NCBI RefSeq assembly: GCF_012184385.1
Contig: NZ_VSRL01000013.1
Span: forward strand, 1 to 64,000
Direction of reading: 5' to 3'
Length of the DNA stretch: 64,000 nucleotides
Source of the DNA: Lentzea indica
GTDB lineage: Bacteria; Actinomycetota; Actinomycetes; Mycobacteriales; Pseudonocardiaceae
In this document: piece by piece, positions 56,301 through 64,000 of the stretch
How positions within the stretch are numbered: position 1 is the stretch's first letter
Layout of the letters: the number at the start of each line of letters is the position of its first letter
Notes under the pieces: model-generated
Told to the model about the DNA's origin: nothing
Databases searched by the model: none
What the model saw: only the letters and a program-made list of their open reading frames with translations
Position numbers and translations under genes: made by a program

Positions 56301-56462
56301 GTCCCACACCACGTCGACCAGGTGCGCGAGCGGCACCACCCGGTTCGGCGCGAGCAGCAACGCGGCGAGCACCTTCTGACCGCGCACACCGCCGAGCTCG
56401 AGCCGCACGCCCCCGTCACGAGCCTGGACAGGCCCCAGAATCCCCAACTCCACGGGCGTCAC
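53358..56462 (-). CDS. AfsR/SARP-family regulator (BTAD-NB-ARC-TPR)
   Basis: A 1034-residue regulator. Residues 1-95 form the OmpR-like DNA-binding domain (VELGILGPVQARDGGVRLEL, KVLAALLLAPNRVVPLAHLV, IQKSVGDLRAVLG) and 100-245 the BTAD TPR domain. The NB-ARC domain has P-loop IAGTAGVGKTALAVHWAHRV (about 290) and VLILLDNAASEEQV, with GYLPLAIRIAA. TPR repeats fill residues 600-1034. Such proteins bind 11-bp direct repeats and turn on antibiotic or developmental genes in response to an unknown signal. No biosynthetic cluster is seen nearby. Confidence 0.93.
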   Translation of the reverse strand: MTPVELGILGPVQARDGGVRLELGGVRGQKVLAALLLAPNRVVPLAHLVDVVWDGEPPSTGKHQIQKSVGDLRAVLGVPGMIVTDGPGYRFVLGSASLDVVTFERHVATAQTVEPSEAVRLLRTALSLWRGPALAGLNSQALRIEAERLDERRIAVAQQCFALQLELGQHEQVITELSALVAANPFREQLVEQLMIALYRSNRQADALELYDRTRRLLADELGIDPGRSLRTAHLAILNQDSDSGPVSPKAPAQLPADLARFTGRESCLDELDASLSSSSVVITSIAGTAGVGKTALAVHWAHRVRDQFPDGQLYLNLRGYDDAPATTPADALTQFLRGLGVEPDQIPREVDEQASLYRSILSNRRVLILLDNAASEEQVRPLLPGTPGCTVIITSRNDLRGLAALDDARRVELDLLTADEAHTLISRVLGGRRAEAEPEAVADLAALCGYLPLAIRIAAANLACRPHDRIADAVEDLAHGNRLAQLAIRGDRRAAVTAAFELSLKSLPDEAVRLFRLLGLLPRTDFTAHTASVLMGVDDARGLVSLLEGASLVEPHTRGRFRVHDLLHLYARDLVSSDEDAEKAALRLLDHYLHTTDAALDVLAPEMYRLDRSGDSGLSFGSKEAALSWLDAEWESVATLALMAEPAHYRWELADSLRRMWYLRQQFGRWHETSSAGLAAAEQENDLRGQASMHLSLGTLHCELDGRQGIGHLETALALYAEAGDRVGKFHCLNNLAVLHLALGRTQDAIGLLHQAMSLVDDNVRLAAVVHLNLGVAAAQSGRLRESLEHCERARELPDARVEFALAEIHALLGDLVPARECVDRGADGSSAHALTEAKIDRDAGRTQRALVRALALVDEDEAGLYPLLGLVIVGTACHRLGRLDESVEALRRGLKLAEALGRVENQVEYLIDLARVLHAAGDGSASELAERALVQATRFGFLMQRGRALATLALLSLKAGEMERARGLATEAVAVQRETGFAWGQAESLLVLSRADPPQAAQHLHEMRAIVARMTGVQGGDPAGVLCETDVD

Positions 56463-56802
56463 CGTAGGGGCATTTTCCCTGGTTGTGGCAATGGGAACGA
56501 GACGGTAACGAGACGGGACACCGCGCCGCGGCCCTCGGGTTCGTGAGGCCGATCGTCAACGCGGACGCTCCTGCGCGATCACGTGATCGTGCGCCGCACC
56601 AGCGCGTAAGCGCTCCCATCCACCGCCTCTCCTGCGGCGGCGAGCTTGGTCCGTTCCGAGGGATCCGCAGCCCGCCGTTCGGAGCAGCACCGGAATTTCG
56701 CTGCGGCTGACCTCGCCTTTCACGCCCGTGTGATCGCCGTGGGGGCGATGTGTGGGCGGGCTCCAACACCCTCGGTGGCACCACCACCGAGGGGAGCCGG
56801 GG
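56463..56802. other. Divergent promoter gap with stem-loop before a small gene
   Basis: This 340-nt gap lies upstream of the AfsR-type gene (minus strand) and of the 31-residue peptide (plus strand). A perfect 10-bp hairpin CCCTCGGTGG (56769-56778) / CCACCGAGGG (56784-56793) overlaps the peptide's ribosome site GGGGAG and could hide it. The remainder shows nothing I can interpret. Confidence 0.5.
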
Positions 56803-56898
56803 ATGCGCAGGACCAAGGACAGGGCACAGCAGTGGGTGGCGTTCGCCGTGCTGGCGGCAGCCGTGATCACGCTGGTGGTGCTGGGGCTGACGCTCTAG
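56803..56898 (+). CDS. Single-helix membrane peptide, 31 aa
   Basis: A 31-residue peptide: basic start RRTKDRAQQW, then one membrane helix VAFAVLAAAVITLVVLGLTL. Ribosome-like GAGGGGAGCC precedes the ATG, partly inside a hairpin. It overlaps the 3' end of the convergent SARP gene by 32 nt. Being this short, it may be spurious, but helix, charge pattern and ribosome site fit a small membrane protein. Confidence 0.5.
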   Translation: MRRTKDRAQQWVAFAVLAAAVITLVVLGLTL

Positions 56899-59797
56899 CC
56901 AGGTTCTGCTTGGCGAAGGCGATGGCCCGCGGCTGACGCGAGTGCTCGGCGGCCGCCACCGCCTCCTCGCCGTACCGGATGGCGGTCTCCCGGTCGCCGA
57001 GCGCCAGGTGCACGGCGCAGAGCTGCCCGAGCACGCGGTCCTCACTCCACCAACGGCGGTGCTGGACGATGGCCAGGCACCGCCGAAGGTGACCGAGCGC
57101 CTCGATCAGCCGGCCCTCCACCTGGGCGTCGAGCGACAGGGACACGAGCAACGCGACCTGACCGATGTGGTCGCGAACCTCCTCCATCGCCGCCAGCACC
57201 GCGTGGTCGTCCGGCAGGTTCATGTACGCCCGGCACAGCCTCGTCACCTCGCGCGCCACCTCACCTGCGGCGGCGAAGTGCCCCATCTCGTAGCGCCAGT
57301 AGGCGAAGTCGGCCAAGGCGAGTGCCTCACCGCGCCGGTCACCCGACTCGCGGTAGGCGGCCAGCGACCGCTCCGCACAGGACAGGCACTCATCGTCGTT
57401 GAACGAGTCGAAGTGCACATGGGCGATGTTGTGCAACGTCAACGCGGTCGACCGAACGTCGCCGTGTTCGGTCTGCAACGTGACCGCCTGTTGCATGTGC
57501 GCGAGGGCCTCCTCGGGCTGCCCCAGCTCCGCGTGGTTGATGCCGATGTTGTGCAGCGCGCTCGCTTCGCCGGTCGGGGCGCCCACCTGCCGCATCAGCA
57601 CGACACCGCGTTGGAAGTACTCCATCGACTTGTCGAACTCGCGCCGTTCGCGCGCGACCATGCCGAGCAACCCCATCGTCGACGCCTCGCCGCGCACGTC
57701 ACCGATCTGCCGCATCAGGCCGAGCGCCTCACGCAGGTACTCCTCTGCCCTCGGATCGCCGTCGTCCATGTACGCGGAGCCCAAGCCCCGCAACGCTTCC
57801 GCGCGAGCCTTCAGATCGCCGAGCTGGTGCGTGGCCGCGAGCGCGACGCTCTGCACCTCGACCCGTTCCCTGCCCAATCCGCGCAACAGCAGGAAGTGCG
57901 CGAAATGGTGCGGCAGCTGCCATGCGTGCCGGAAGTGCCCCTCGTACGCGGCCAGGTAGACGGCCGCCCTGAGATTCGACCGCTCCGCCTCCTGCCACGC
58001 CAGCGCCTCGACCGGAGTGGCGAACACGGGTGGGTCGACCAACTCGGACGTGACAGCGGAGACGATCTCCGGACGGCCAGGCACGATCCGCAGGGCGGAG
58101 GCTTCTGCGCCGTGCAGGTAGTGGTCGAGAATGCGGACGATCGCCTCGTTCCGCTCTGCCGGGGCGACCGCCGCTTTCGCGTGGTCCGCCAGGAGATCGT
58201 GGAAGCGGTAACGGCCGTTCTCCTTCTGTTGCACCAGATGTGCGTCCAGGAGTTCGCCGAGCAGGCGTTCCGCCTCCACGCGCGTCGTACCCACCACTGC
58301 TGCGGCGAGGTAGGCATCCCAGTCCTCGCCGGTGTGCAAGCCGAGTCGCCGGAAGAGCCGCTGCTGTTCGGGCGTGAGTTGCTGGTACGACAACGCGAAC
58401 GCGCCCGCGACACTGCGTTCGCCCGCGGTCAGCTCCGTCAGCCGTTGCTCAGTCAAGCGACGCGTCACGTCCTGCGCCGACCACGCAGGCCTTGTGCGCC
58501 AACGGGCACCGACGATCCGCACGGCCAGGGGCAGGTAGCCGCAGAGCCGGACGATCTCGCGGGCGGAGTCCAGGTCCTGGTCGAGCTTTCGTTGCCCGGC
58601 AATGCTCGCGAGCAGGTTCAGCGAGTCCTCTTCGGACAGTACGTCCAGCGAGATCGTGTGTGCGGCGTCCAGGTCGACGAGCCTGCGCCTGCTGGTGACC
58701 AGCACCAGGCCGGTGCCGGGGAGCAGCGGACGGACCTGGGCGGCGCTGCCCGCGTTGTCGAGCACCACGAGTGCCTTGCGGTGGGCCATTTCCGCCCGCC
58801 ATCGCGCGGCGCGGGCGTCCAGGCCGTCCGGGATGTCCTGTGCGGGCACGCCGAGCGCGGTCAGCAACGCCAGCAGCGCGTCCGACGGCGTCCGCGGCTC
58901 GACGCCCTCGGTGTAGGAGTGCAGGTCGACGAACAGCTGTGCGTCGGGGAACTTCCTGGCCAACCGGTGGGCGGCGCGGACCGCGAGCGTGGTTTTGCCG
59001 ATGCCGGCCATGCCGTCGATGGCGGTGATCGCGACGCAGCCGGACGGGACGGCGGCGAGGATCTCCTCGAGGTCGTCGGCGCGGCCGGCGAAGTCGGGGA
59101 TGTCGCCGGGAAGGTCGTTGCGGGCCCTGGGCCGGTTGTCGGCCGTGAGCACCTGCTGGTGGGCTTTCTGCAGGTCCTTGCCGGGATCGAGGCCGAGCTC
59201 GTCGGCGAGCCGGGTGCGGATGTCGTCGTAGGCCCGCAGCGCTTCGGTCTGCCGGTCGCAGCGGTGCAACGCCACGATCAGCTGGGCCCACATCCGTTCC
59301 CTGGTCGGGTTCTGCTGGGTGAGCGAGCGCAGTTCGGGGACGAGCCGCTCGTGCCTGCCCTGCTTCAGGTCGTTCTCGATGCGCGCTTCCAGCGTCGCGA
59401 GGTACTTCTCGGTCAGCGCGGGCACGTGGTCGCGTTCGAGCGCGTCGCTGCCGATGTCGGCGAACGGGCGGCCGCGCCAGAGCGTCAGCGCTTCCCGCGG
59501 TTCCAGCCGGCCGAACCGGTGGACGTCGACCTCGTCGGGCCGCACGTCCAGCAGGTAGCCACCCGGCCTGGTCTGCACGAGCTCCGCTCGGCCCAGGTCC
59601 TCGCGCAACCGGCCGACGGTGGTCTGCAGGGCGTTGCGCGAGCCACCGACCAGCTCGATCAGCTCGTCGACGCCGACCACCTGACCAGGCCGCAGCAGGA
59701 GCGCGGCGAGCACCACCCGCCGTTTGCCTGGCGGGATGTGGACGTGGTGCCCGTCGAGCACCACGTCCAACGGCCCGAGCAGGCCGAACGATCTCAC
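56867..59797 (-). CDS. AfsR/SARP-family regulator, second copy (BTAD-NB-ARC-TPR)
   Basis: A protein of about 976 residues. DNA-binding part (VRSFGLLGPLDVVLDGHHVH, RRVVLAALLLRPGQVVGVDE, LQTTVGRLREDLG), BTAD (about 95-240), NB-ARC with P-loop ITAIDGMAGIGKTTLAVRAA (about 285) and ALVVLDNAGSAAQV, LCGYLPLAVRIVG, and a C-terminal TPR array. GTG 59797 overlaps the nitroreductase stop (GTGA), so the two are coupled; GTG 59803 is an alternative. A longer upstream frame lies within the nitroreductase gene and is rejected. Confidence 0.92.
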   Translation of the reverse strand: MRSFGLLGPLDVVLDGHHVHIPPGKRRVVLAALLLRPGQVVGVDELIELVGGSRNALQTTVGRLREDLGRAELVQTRPGGYLLDVRPDEVDVHRFGRLEPREALTLWRGRPFADIGSDALERDHVPALTEKYLATLEARIENDLKQGRHERLVPELRSLTQQNPTRERMWAQLIVALHRCDRQTEALRAYDDIRTRLADELGLDPGKDLQKAHQQVLTADNRPRARNDLPGDIPDFAGRADDLEEILAAVPSGCVAITAIDGMAGIGKTTLAVRAAHRLARKFPDAQLFVDLHSYTEGVEPRTPSDALLALLTALGVPAQDIPDGLDARAARWRAEMAHRKALVVLDNAGSAAQVRPLLPGTGLVLVTSRRRLVDLDAAHTISLDVLSEEDSLNLLASIAGQRKLDQDLDSAREIVRLCGYLPLAVRIVGARWRTRPAWSAQDVTRRLTEQRLTELTAGERSVAGAFALSYQQLTPEQQRLFRRLGLHTGEDWDAYLAAAVVGTTRVEAERLLGELLDAHLVQQKENGRYRFHDLLADHAKAAVAPAERNEAIVRILDHYLHGAEASALRIVPGRPEIVSAVTSELVDPPVFATPVEALAWQEAERSNLRAAVYLAAYEGHFRHAWQLPHHFAHFLLLRGLGRERVEVQSVALAATHQLGDLKARAEALRGLGSAYMDDGDPRAEEYLREALGLMRQIGDVRGEASTMGLLGMVARERREFDKSMEYFQRGVVLMRQVGAPTGEASALHNIGINHAELGQPEEALAHMQQAVTLQTEHGDVRSTALTLHNIAHVHFDSFNDDECLSCAERSLAAYRESGDRRGEALALADFAYWRYEMGHFAAAGEVAREVTRLCRAYMNLPDDHAVLAAMEEVRDHIGQVALLVSLSLDAQVEGRLIEALGHLRRCLAIVQHRRWWSEDRVLGQLCAVHLALGDRETAIRYGEEAVAAAEHSRQPRAIAFAKQNLARASAPAPPA

Positions 59798-60381
59798 TGC
59801 CACTGATCCCAGTGCACCATCTCGTCGAACGCCAAGCGCTTGCGCGTGCGCGGCGACGCACCCTCGGAGATGCCCTCCTCCGCGGGGTGGCCGATCGCGA
59901 TGATGCCGATCGGCACGTAGATGTCCGGCACGCCGAACGCCTCGCGCAGCGCCGGCCACTCGTCCTTGTCCGTCCCGAAGAACACGGCGCCGAGGCCCTC
60001 GTCCACCGCGGTCTGCAGGATCAGCAACGCGGCCATGCCGGTGTCGATGTCCCAGTACGGCACCGGCCAGTGGTCCTCGCTGCGATCCGTCCAGCCCTTG
60101 TCGGCCTGCGCGTACCGGTCGAGGTAGACGTCCTTGGCCGAGAAGGGGATGACGGCGACGGGTGCGGTCTTCGCGTCCTCCCCGCCCCACCACTCGAACA
60201 TCTCGGTGAGCCGCTTGAGCGACTCGCCCCGCAGCACGAGGAAACCCTGGCCCTGCGAGAACCCCGCGGACGGGCCGCGCACGGCGTTGCGCATGATCCG
60301 CTGGACGCTCTCTTCGCTGACCGGCTCGTCGCTGAACTTGCGCACCATGCGCCGGCGGCGGACGACGTCTTGGAACTCCAC
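59794..60381 (-). CDS. Nitroreductase-family flavoprotein
   Basis: A 195-residue FMN enzyme. It shows RRRRMVRKFSDEPVSEESVQ at the N-terminus (FMN phosphate site), RGPSAGFSQGQGFLVL and the C-terminal GLGAVFFGTDKDEWPALREAF, IAIGHPAEEG. It may reduce nitro compounds or quinones; some family members tailor natural products. The TGA overlaps the SARP gene start, suggesting joint regulation. Confidence 0.88.
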   Translation of the reverse strand: MEFQDVVRRRRMVRKFSDEPVSEESVQRIMRNAVRGPSAGFSQGQGFLVLRGESLKRLTEMFEWWGGEDAKTAPVAVIPFSAKDVYLDRYAQADKGWTDRSEDHWPVPYWDIDTGMAALLILQTAVDEGLGAVFFGTDKDEWPALREAFGVPDIYVPIGIIAIGHPAEEGISEGASPRTRKRLAFDEMVHWDQWQ

Positions 60382-60411
60382 TCCGACCTCCCCAGGTAGA
60401 CCTCGACCGTA

Positions 60412-62978
60412 TCAGCGTCCGAGGCGTCCCACCTGGGCTGCCACACCGGCACGTGACCGCACGCCGAGCTTGGCGAAGATCCGTGACAGGTGGCCCTCGA
60501 CGGTCTTCTCGGCCATCCGGAGCTGACGGGCGACCTGGCGGTTGGTGAGGCCTTCGCCGACGAGCTGGGCGACCTGGCGTTCGCGTGACGTCAACGCGTC
60601 GAGCCCGTCCTGGGCCGGCATCGGTGCCCCACAGGCGGCGAACAACCCTTGTGCGCGGCGAAGTTCGGCCTCGCCCTCCGCGCGTGAGCCGAGGGAGACG
60701 AGCGCGGCACCCCTGGTCAGCCGCGCTCGTGCCTCCTCCAGCCGCTGGCCGGCCGTGTCGAAACGGCGCACCGCCCGCGCTGCCCGTTCCTCTGCTTTCG
60801 CGAGCTCACCGCGTGCCTGATGGACCTGCGCCCACGCCAGGTCCGCGAACCCGAGGCAACCTGCCAGCCCAGCCTGGTCGGCCGCGGTGGACGCGTGCTC
60901 TGCCCACTCGGCGGAACCCGTTGCCTGCACGAGGAGTTCGTACATCTCGGCGCGGTAGACCAGCGGGACCTTCGGCAGCAGCGCACCGCCCGCTGCCGAC
61001 AGCATCTCGGCCGCAGCCGCCTCCTTCTCCCCTGCCGCGAGCAGCGCGTGGCCGACCCGCAGGCGGGCGATCGTCGGGTGCCAGCCCTCGATCGCGCGGC
61101 CACGTCGACCGCCTGCGCGCCACCTTCCATCGGCCCCGTTGATGTAGTCGCTCTCAACAGTCAAACAGCCACGAGTGACACCGGGAGAGCGTGAGGGCAT
61201 GCAGGTCCTTGCTGCCGCCGAGGAACGCCGCCTCCGCCGACTCCGCCGCGCCCTCGCACGCCTCTCGCAGGCACCCGAGCCAGCGCAACGCGTTCGCCGC
61301 GCCGAGCAGGAGGTTGCCGAGCATGTGGTGCTGGCCGGTGGCACGGGCGACCGCGAGGGCACGTTCGTAGTGCCGCAACGACTCGCGGTATTTGCCGAGC
61401 CGCAGTTCGCTCCACGCCAGCCACACCACGGACTCCAGCCTGCGAGCCACGTCCTGGTCCGTCGCACCGTCCACAGCGGACGCGGCGAACTCCAGCCGTG
61501 ACGCGTCGCCGTCCGACAGCGAGGCCACCGCTGCCGCTCCGGCTTCGAGGACGACGTCGCCGTCCGCCCTGGCGATCGCCTTCACGTCGGCCAGCAGGGA
61601 TGCGATCGTCTCGGCCGGCTCCATCACCTGCAGCAGGGACACGGACAGGACCAGCTTCAGGACCGCGTTGTCCTGCGCGGATTCCAGCTCGCGTGCCGCC
61701 AGCGCCCTGACCTCTGCGTGCAGGCCGAGCGCGCGTTCCACGTGGGCGCAGAACGCCACGACGTCGAGCCGTTGCGGGTGGTCTTTCGGCAGCACCGAGA
61801 GCAGGTCGTGCAGCGCGGCACGGCTGTCGGGCAGGCGTCCGGAGAGGCCGAGTGCTCTGGCGTGGCCCCAGCGCAGTTCCCATTCGTCGCCGGTGCCGAG
61901 GGACAACGCCGTCGCGTACCACTGGGCCGCGGTCGCAGGGGCCTTGTGCATCACGGAGTTCGCGGCGGCGGACAGGACGCTGACGGCGTGCCGATCTCCT
62001 GGTGTCGCAGCCAGTTCGACGTGGTGCGCGCGGGCTTCCGCCGGTGCGCCAAGACGTTCGAGCACCTTCGCGGCTCTGCAGTGGGCTCGGTGCCTGGTGG
62101 CCACGGGTGCCGAGTGGTAGGCCGCGTTGCGCACGGTCGGGTGCCTGAAGTGGTAGGCGCGCTGGTCGTGCCGCACGAGGTCGGCGGCGATGAGGTCGTC
62201 CAGGCCGGTCAGCGCGTCCTCGATGTCCAGGCTGGCGATCTCGGCCACGACCGCGGCCTCGAACTGGTCCCCGCACACAGCCGCGACCTGCAGCAGCGTG
62301 GCCGTTCGCGGTGCCAGGGCGGACATCTCCCCTCTGAGCGCGGACTGCAGCGCCTCCGACCCGCCCGCGAGCGTCTCCAGGTAGAACGGGTTGCCGCCGC
62401 TCTCGTCGTACAGCGCCTGCGAGACCGGCGTTCCGAGCAGTTCCTCTGCCTCGTCCCTGGTGAGCGGGCCGAGTTCGACGACGGGCATGGAGTCGACCCG
62501 CAGCTGGCGTGGCCGGAACCCGCAGGCGATCTTCGTGTGTTCCGGCCGGTGCCGGACCAGGTGGTGCAGGAGGTCGAGCGACGCCGCGTCGGCCCAGTGC
62601 AGGTCGTCGAGCACCAGCAGGACCTCGCCCAGTCCGTTCAGCAGCGACCTGATCTCGCGGTGCAGCGAGTGCCGTCCGGCAGCGGTGAGGTCGGCGCTCA
62701 GGTCGAGCGTCCAGTGCTCGCCGAGTGCGTCCACGAACACGCCGAACGGGATGCTGCGCTCGAACTCGCCCATCCGTCCGGACAGCACGCGGTGTCCCGG
62801 CGTGCTGTGGGTGAGGGCGGTGAGCAACGTCGACTTGCCCATGCCCGGATCACCGGCCAGCGCCACGGCTCCCCCCCGCCAGGTGCCGGGTGAGCTGCTG
62901 CCACTCGCGGTCGCGGCCGACCCGAGGGTTTTCCCCCGTTGTGGCCGCTGTCCTGTCGCTGACAATCTGAGCCGTCAC
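60412..62978 (-). pseudogene. LuxR-family large ATPase regulator (LAL), broken by two frame changes
   Basis: The gene would encode a LAL-type regulator. N-terminus from GTG 62978: TAQIVSDRTAATTGENPRVG, RDREWQQLTRHLAGG. After a run of seven G (plus strand C at 62871-62877) the frame changes to AVALAGDPGMGKSTLLTALT (Walker A), VLLVLDDLHWADAASLDLL (Walker B) and a long TPR-like region that ends at a TGA at 61154. The C-terminal part sits in another frame (about 61150 to 60412) and carries the LuxR helix-turn-helix LTSRERQVAQLVGEGLTNRQ, VARQLRMAEKTVEGHLSRIF. Conserved domains on both sides indicate recent decay or sequence errors. Nitroreductase and SARP genes follow. Confidence 0.75.
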
Positions 62979-63049
62979 GGCCCGCAGCCTGCCGCCGACG
63001 TGCACCGTTTCCGCACCGTCGGCGCATTTGCGCTGCTAGCGTGCCTTCT

Positions 63050-64000
63050 GTGCGATTTCGCGTGCTGGGTCCGCTCGAAGTCTCCGGGTGCACGCCGGAC
63101 GGCCCGCGCAAGCGCAAGATCCTCGCCGCGCTGTTGCTCAACGCCGGTCGTGTGGTGAGCGTCGATCAGCTGACCGCCGTCGTGTGGGACTGCGACTCGC
63201 CCGCGACCGCCGCACGCCAGATCCGCAACACCACTACGTCGTTGCGCCGCGACCTGGTTTCCGCCGGTGCTCCTGAGGGGGTCATCTCGGCGAGCGGGCC
63301 TGGCTTCGTGCTCGACCTGACGGGGTGCTGGTTCGACCTGGCCGAGTTCGACCACCTGGTGGCGGACGACGTCGGCGGTGCGCTCGCGTTGTGGCGCGGT
63401 CCCGCACTCGACGGGCTGGGCAGCGCGGCACTGGCACCGGCCGCCACAGCTTTGGACGAGCGCCGGCTCTCGGCTCTGGAACGCCGCATCGGAGCGGATC
63501 TCGACCTCGGCGTGGACGTCCTGGAAGAGGTGCACGAGCTCGTTTCGCGCCACCCGTACCGCGAAACGCTGGTCGCGCACCTGATGCGCGCCCACTACCT
63601 GGCCGGGCGGCAGGCCGATGCGCTGGCCGCCTATCACCGCCTGCGCGGTTTGCTGGACTCCGAACTGGGTGTCACTCCCTCCCCGGCTGTTCGCTCGCTC
63701 TACGAGCAGATCCTGCGCCAGGACCTGAACGCTCCTGCCGCGGGTCCGCGTCAGCTGCCTCCCGCTTCCGACCTTTGTGGACGGTCGAGCTTGATCACCG
63801 AGGTGGTTTCCGCGCTGCCGGTCGTGGTGCTGACCGGGCAGGGCGGGGTCGGCAAGTCGGCGCTGGCGGTGCGGGTGGCGCACGACCTAACGGCCCGCTA
63901 TCCCGGTGGCCAGCTGTACGCCAAGCTCCTCGGGACCTCCGCTTTCGAGGTGCTCGGCCGGTTCCTCCGCGCGCTCGGCGTTCCTCTCGCCGAAATGCCG
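63050..64000 (+). CDS. AfsR/SARP-family regulator, third copy, cut by window edge
   Basis: 317 codons are visible. DNA-binding domain (VRFRVLGPLEVSGCTPDGPR, KRKILAALLLNAGRVVSVDQ, ARQIRNTTTSLRRDLV), BTAD (about 95-225) ending LLDSELGVTPSPAVRSLYEQ, and the start of the NB-ARC domain with P-loop VVLTGQGGVGKSALAVRVAH. GTG 63050 is chosen where the domain begins; TAGCGT at 63038-63043 could be a -10 element for a leaderless mRNA. It is divergent from the LAL gene with a 71-nt gap. Confidence 0.9.
   Translation, partial: MRFRVLGPLEVSGCTPDGPRKRKILAALLLNAGRVVSVDQLTAVVWDCDSPATAARQIRNTTTSLRRDLVSAGAPEGVISASGPGFVLDLTGCWFDLAEFDHLVADDVGGALALWRGPALDGLGSAALAPAATALDERRLSALERRIGADLDLGVDVLEEVHELVSRHPYRETLVAHLMRAHYLAGRQADALAAYHRLRGLLDSELGVTPSPAVRSLYEQILRQDLNAPAAGPRQLPPASDLCGRSSLITEVVSALPVVVLTGQGGVGKSALAVRVAHDLTARYPGGQLYAKLLGTSAFEVLGRFLRALGVPLAEMP

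Noticed and set aside
59798-60193. N-terminal extension of the second SARP gene
   Set aside because: Lies wholly inside the nitroreductase gene in another frame; the SARP domain begins right at the overlapping GTG.
51291-64000. Secondary metabolite gene cluster around the SARP genes
   Set aside because: No PKS, NRPS, terpene (apart from the separate geosmin synthase) or tailoring set is present in this stretch.

Overview
The window is high-GC actinobacterial DNA. It has strongly GC-biased codons, many GTG starts and ATGA/GTGA stop-start overlaps. It carries a germacradienol/geosmin synthase, several SARP/AfsR-type regulators, DasR-like (dre) boxes, a LAxTG sortase substrate and ABC sugar cassettes that lack their own ATPase. 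This combination fits a filamentous actinomycete. A member of the Pseudonocardiales (Lentzea/Saccharothrix type) is my inference, not something proven here. No rRNA, CRISPR array or prophage was seen. The only mobile element is the 5' part of a group II intron cut by the left edge.

Layout. 0-9 kb: group II intron with its reverse transcriptase, a VOC protein, a phospholipase D family protein, and the block ctaD - serB (frameshifted) - PTH2. A DUF305 lipoprotein, an APH-fold kinase and a LAxTG surface protein follow. 9.4-14.7 kb is the most unusual region. It holds a HExxH-type putative peptide hydroxylase, two small peptides sharing a WFRRMPTGG core, a pair of related membrane-anchored proteins (one with an in-frame amber codon), a 50-residue membrane peptide and a GntR regulator. 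I read this as a candidate RiPP-like peptide modification system. 14.7-20.4 kb: LacI regulator, alpha-glucoside-type ABC importer and GH13 glucosidase. 20.4-22.6 kb: four-gene ESX/type VII-like cassette with a YbaB/EbfC protein. 22.9-27.8 kb: DeoR regulator, second ABC importer and a zinc polyol dehydrogenase. 27.8-31.2 kb: small protein, NarL-type two-component system and a radical-SAM-like protein without its iron-sulfur cysteines.

31.3-34.4 kb: asparaginase, GNAT protein, and two tandem secreted polysaccharide-lyase-like proteins behind dre-like boxes. 34.5-38.4 kb: tightly overlapping methionine salvage operon (flavin monooxygenase-like protein, mtnA, mtnC, mtnB, mtnD). 38.5-45 kb: cold-shock protein, a tRNA-like gene with an unusual 8/4 acceptor/T-stem, a PI-PLC, an aminotransferase, a glycosyltransferase, an OhrR-like regulator, small membrane proteins, SurE and a PfkB kinase. 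45-51 kb: chitin-binding GH20 hexosaminidase, FAD monooxygenase, geosmin synthase and a Uma2 protein. 51-64 kb: an array of very large signalling ATPases (NB-ARC/TPR, two complete and one edge-truncated SARP/AfsR type, one broken LuxR-LAL type) with a nitroreductase and a 31-residue membrane peptide. Direct repeats with 11-bp spacing, the SARP-box geometry, occur at 51.2 kb and 48.0 kb.

The carbon modules look substrate-induced, each with its own regulator and operator-like inverted repeats. GlcNAc/chitin control by a DasR-like protein encoded elsewhere would link the lyase pair and the hexosaminidase. All functions come from reading motifs by eye; no database search was run.
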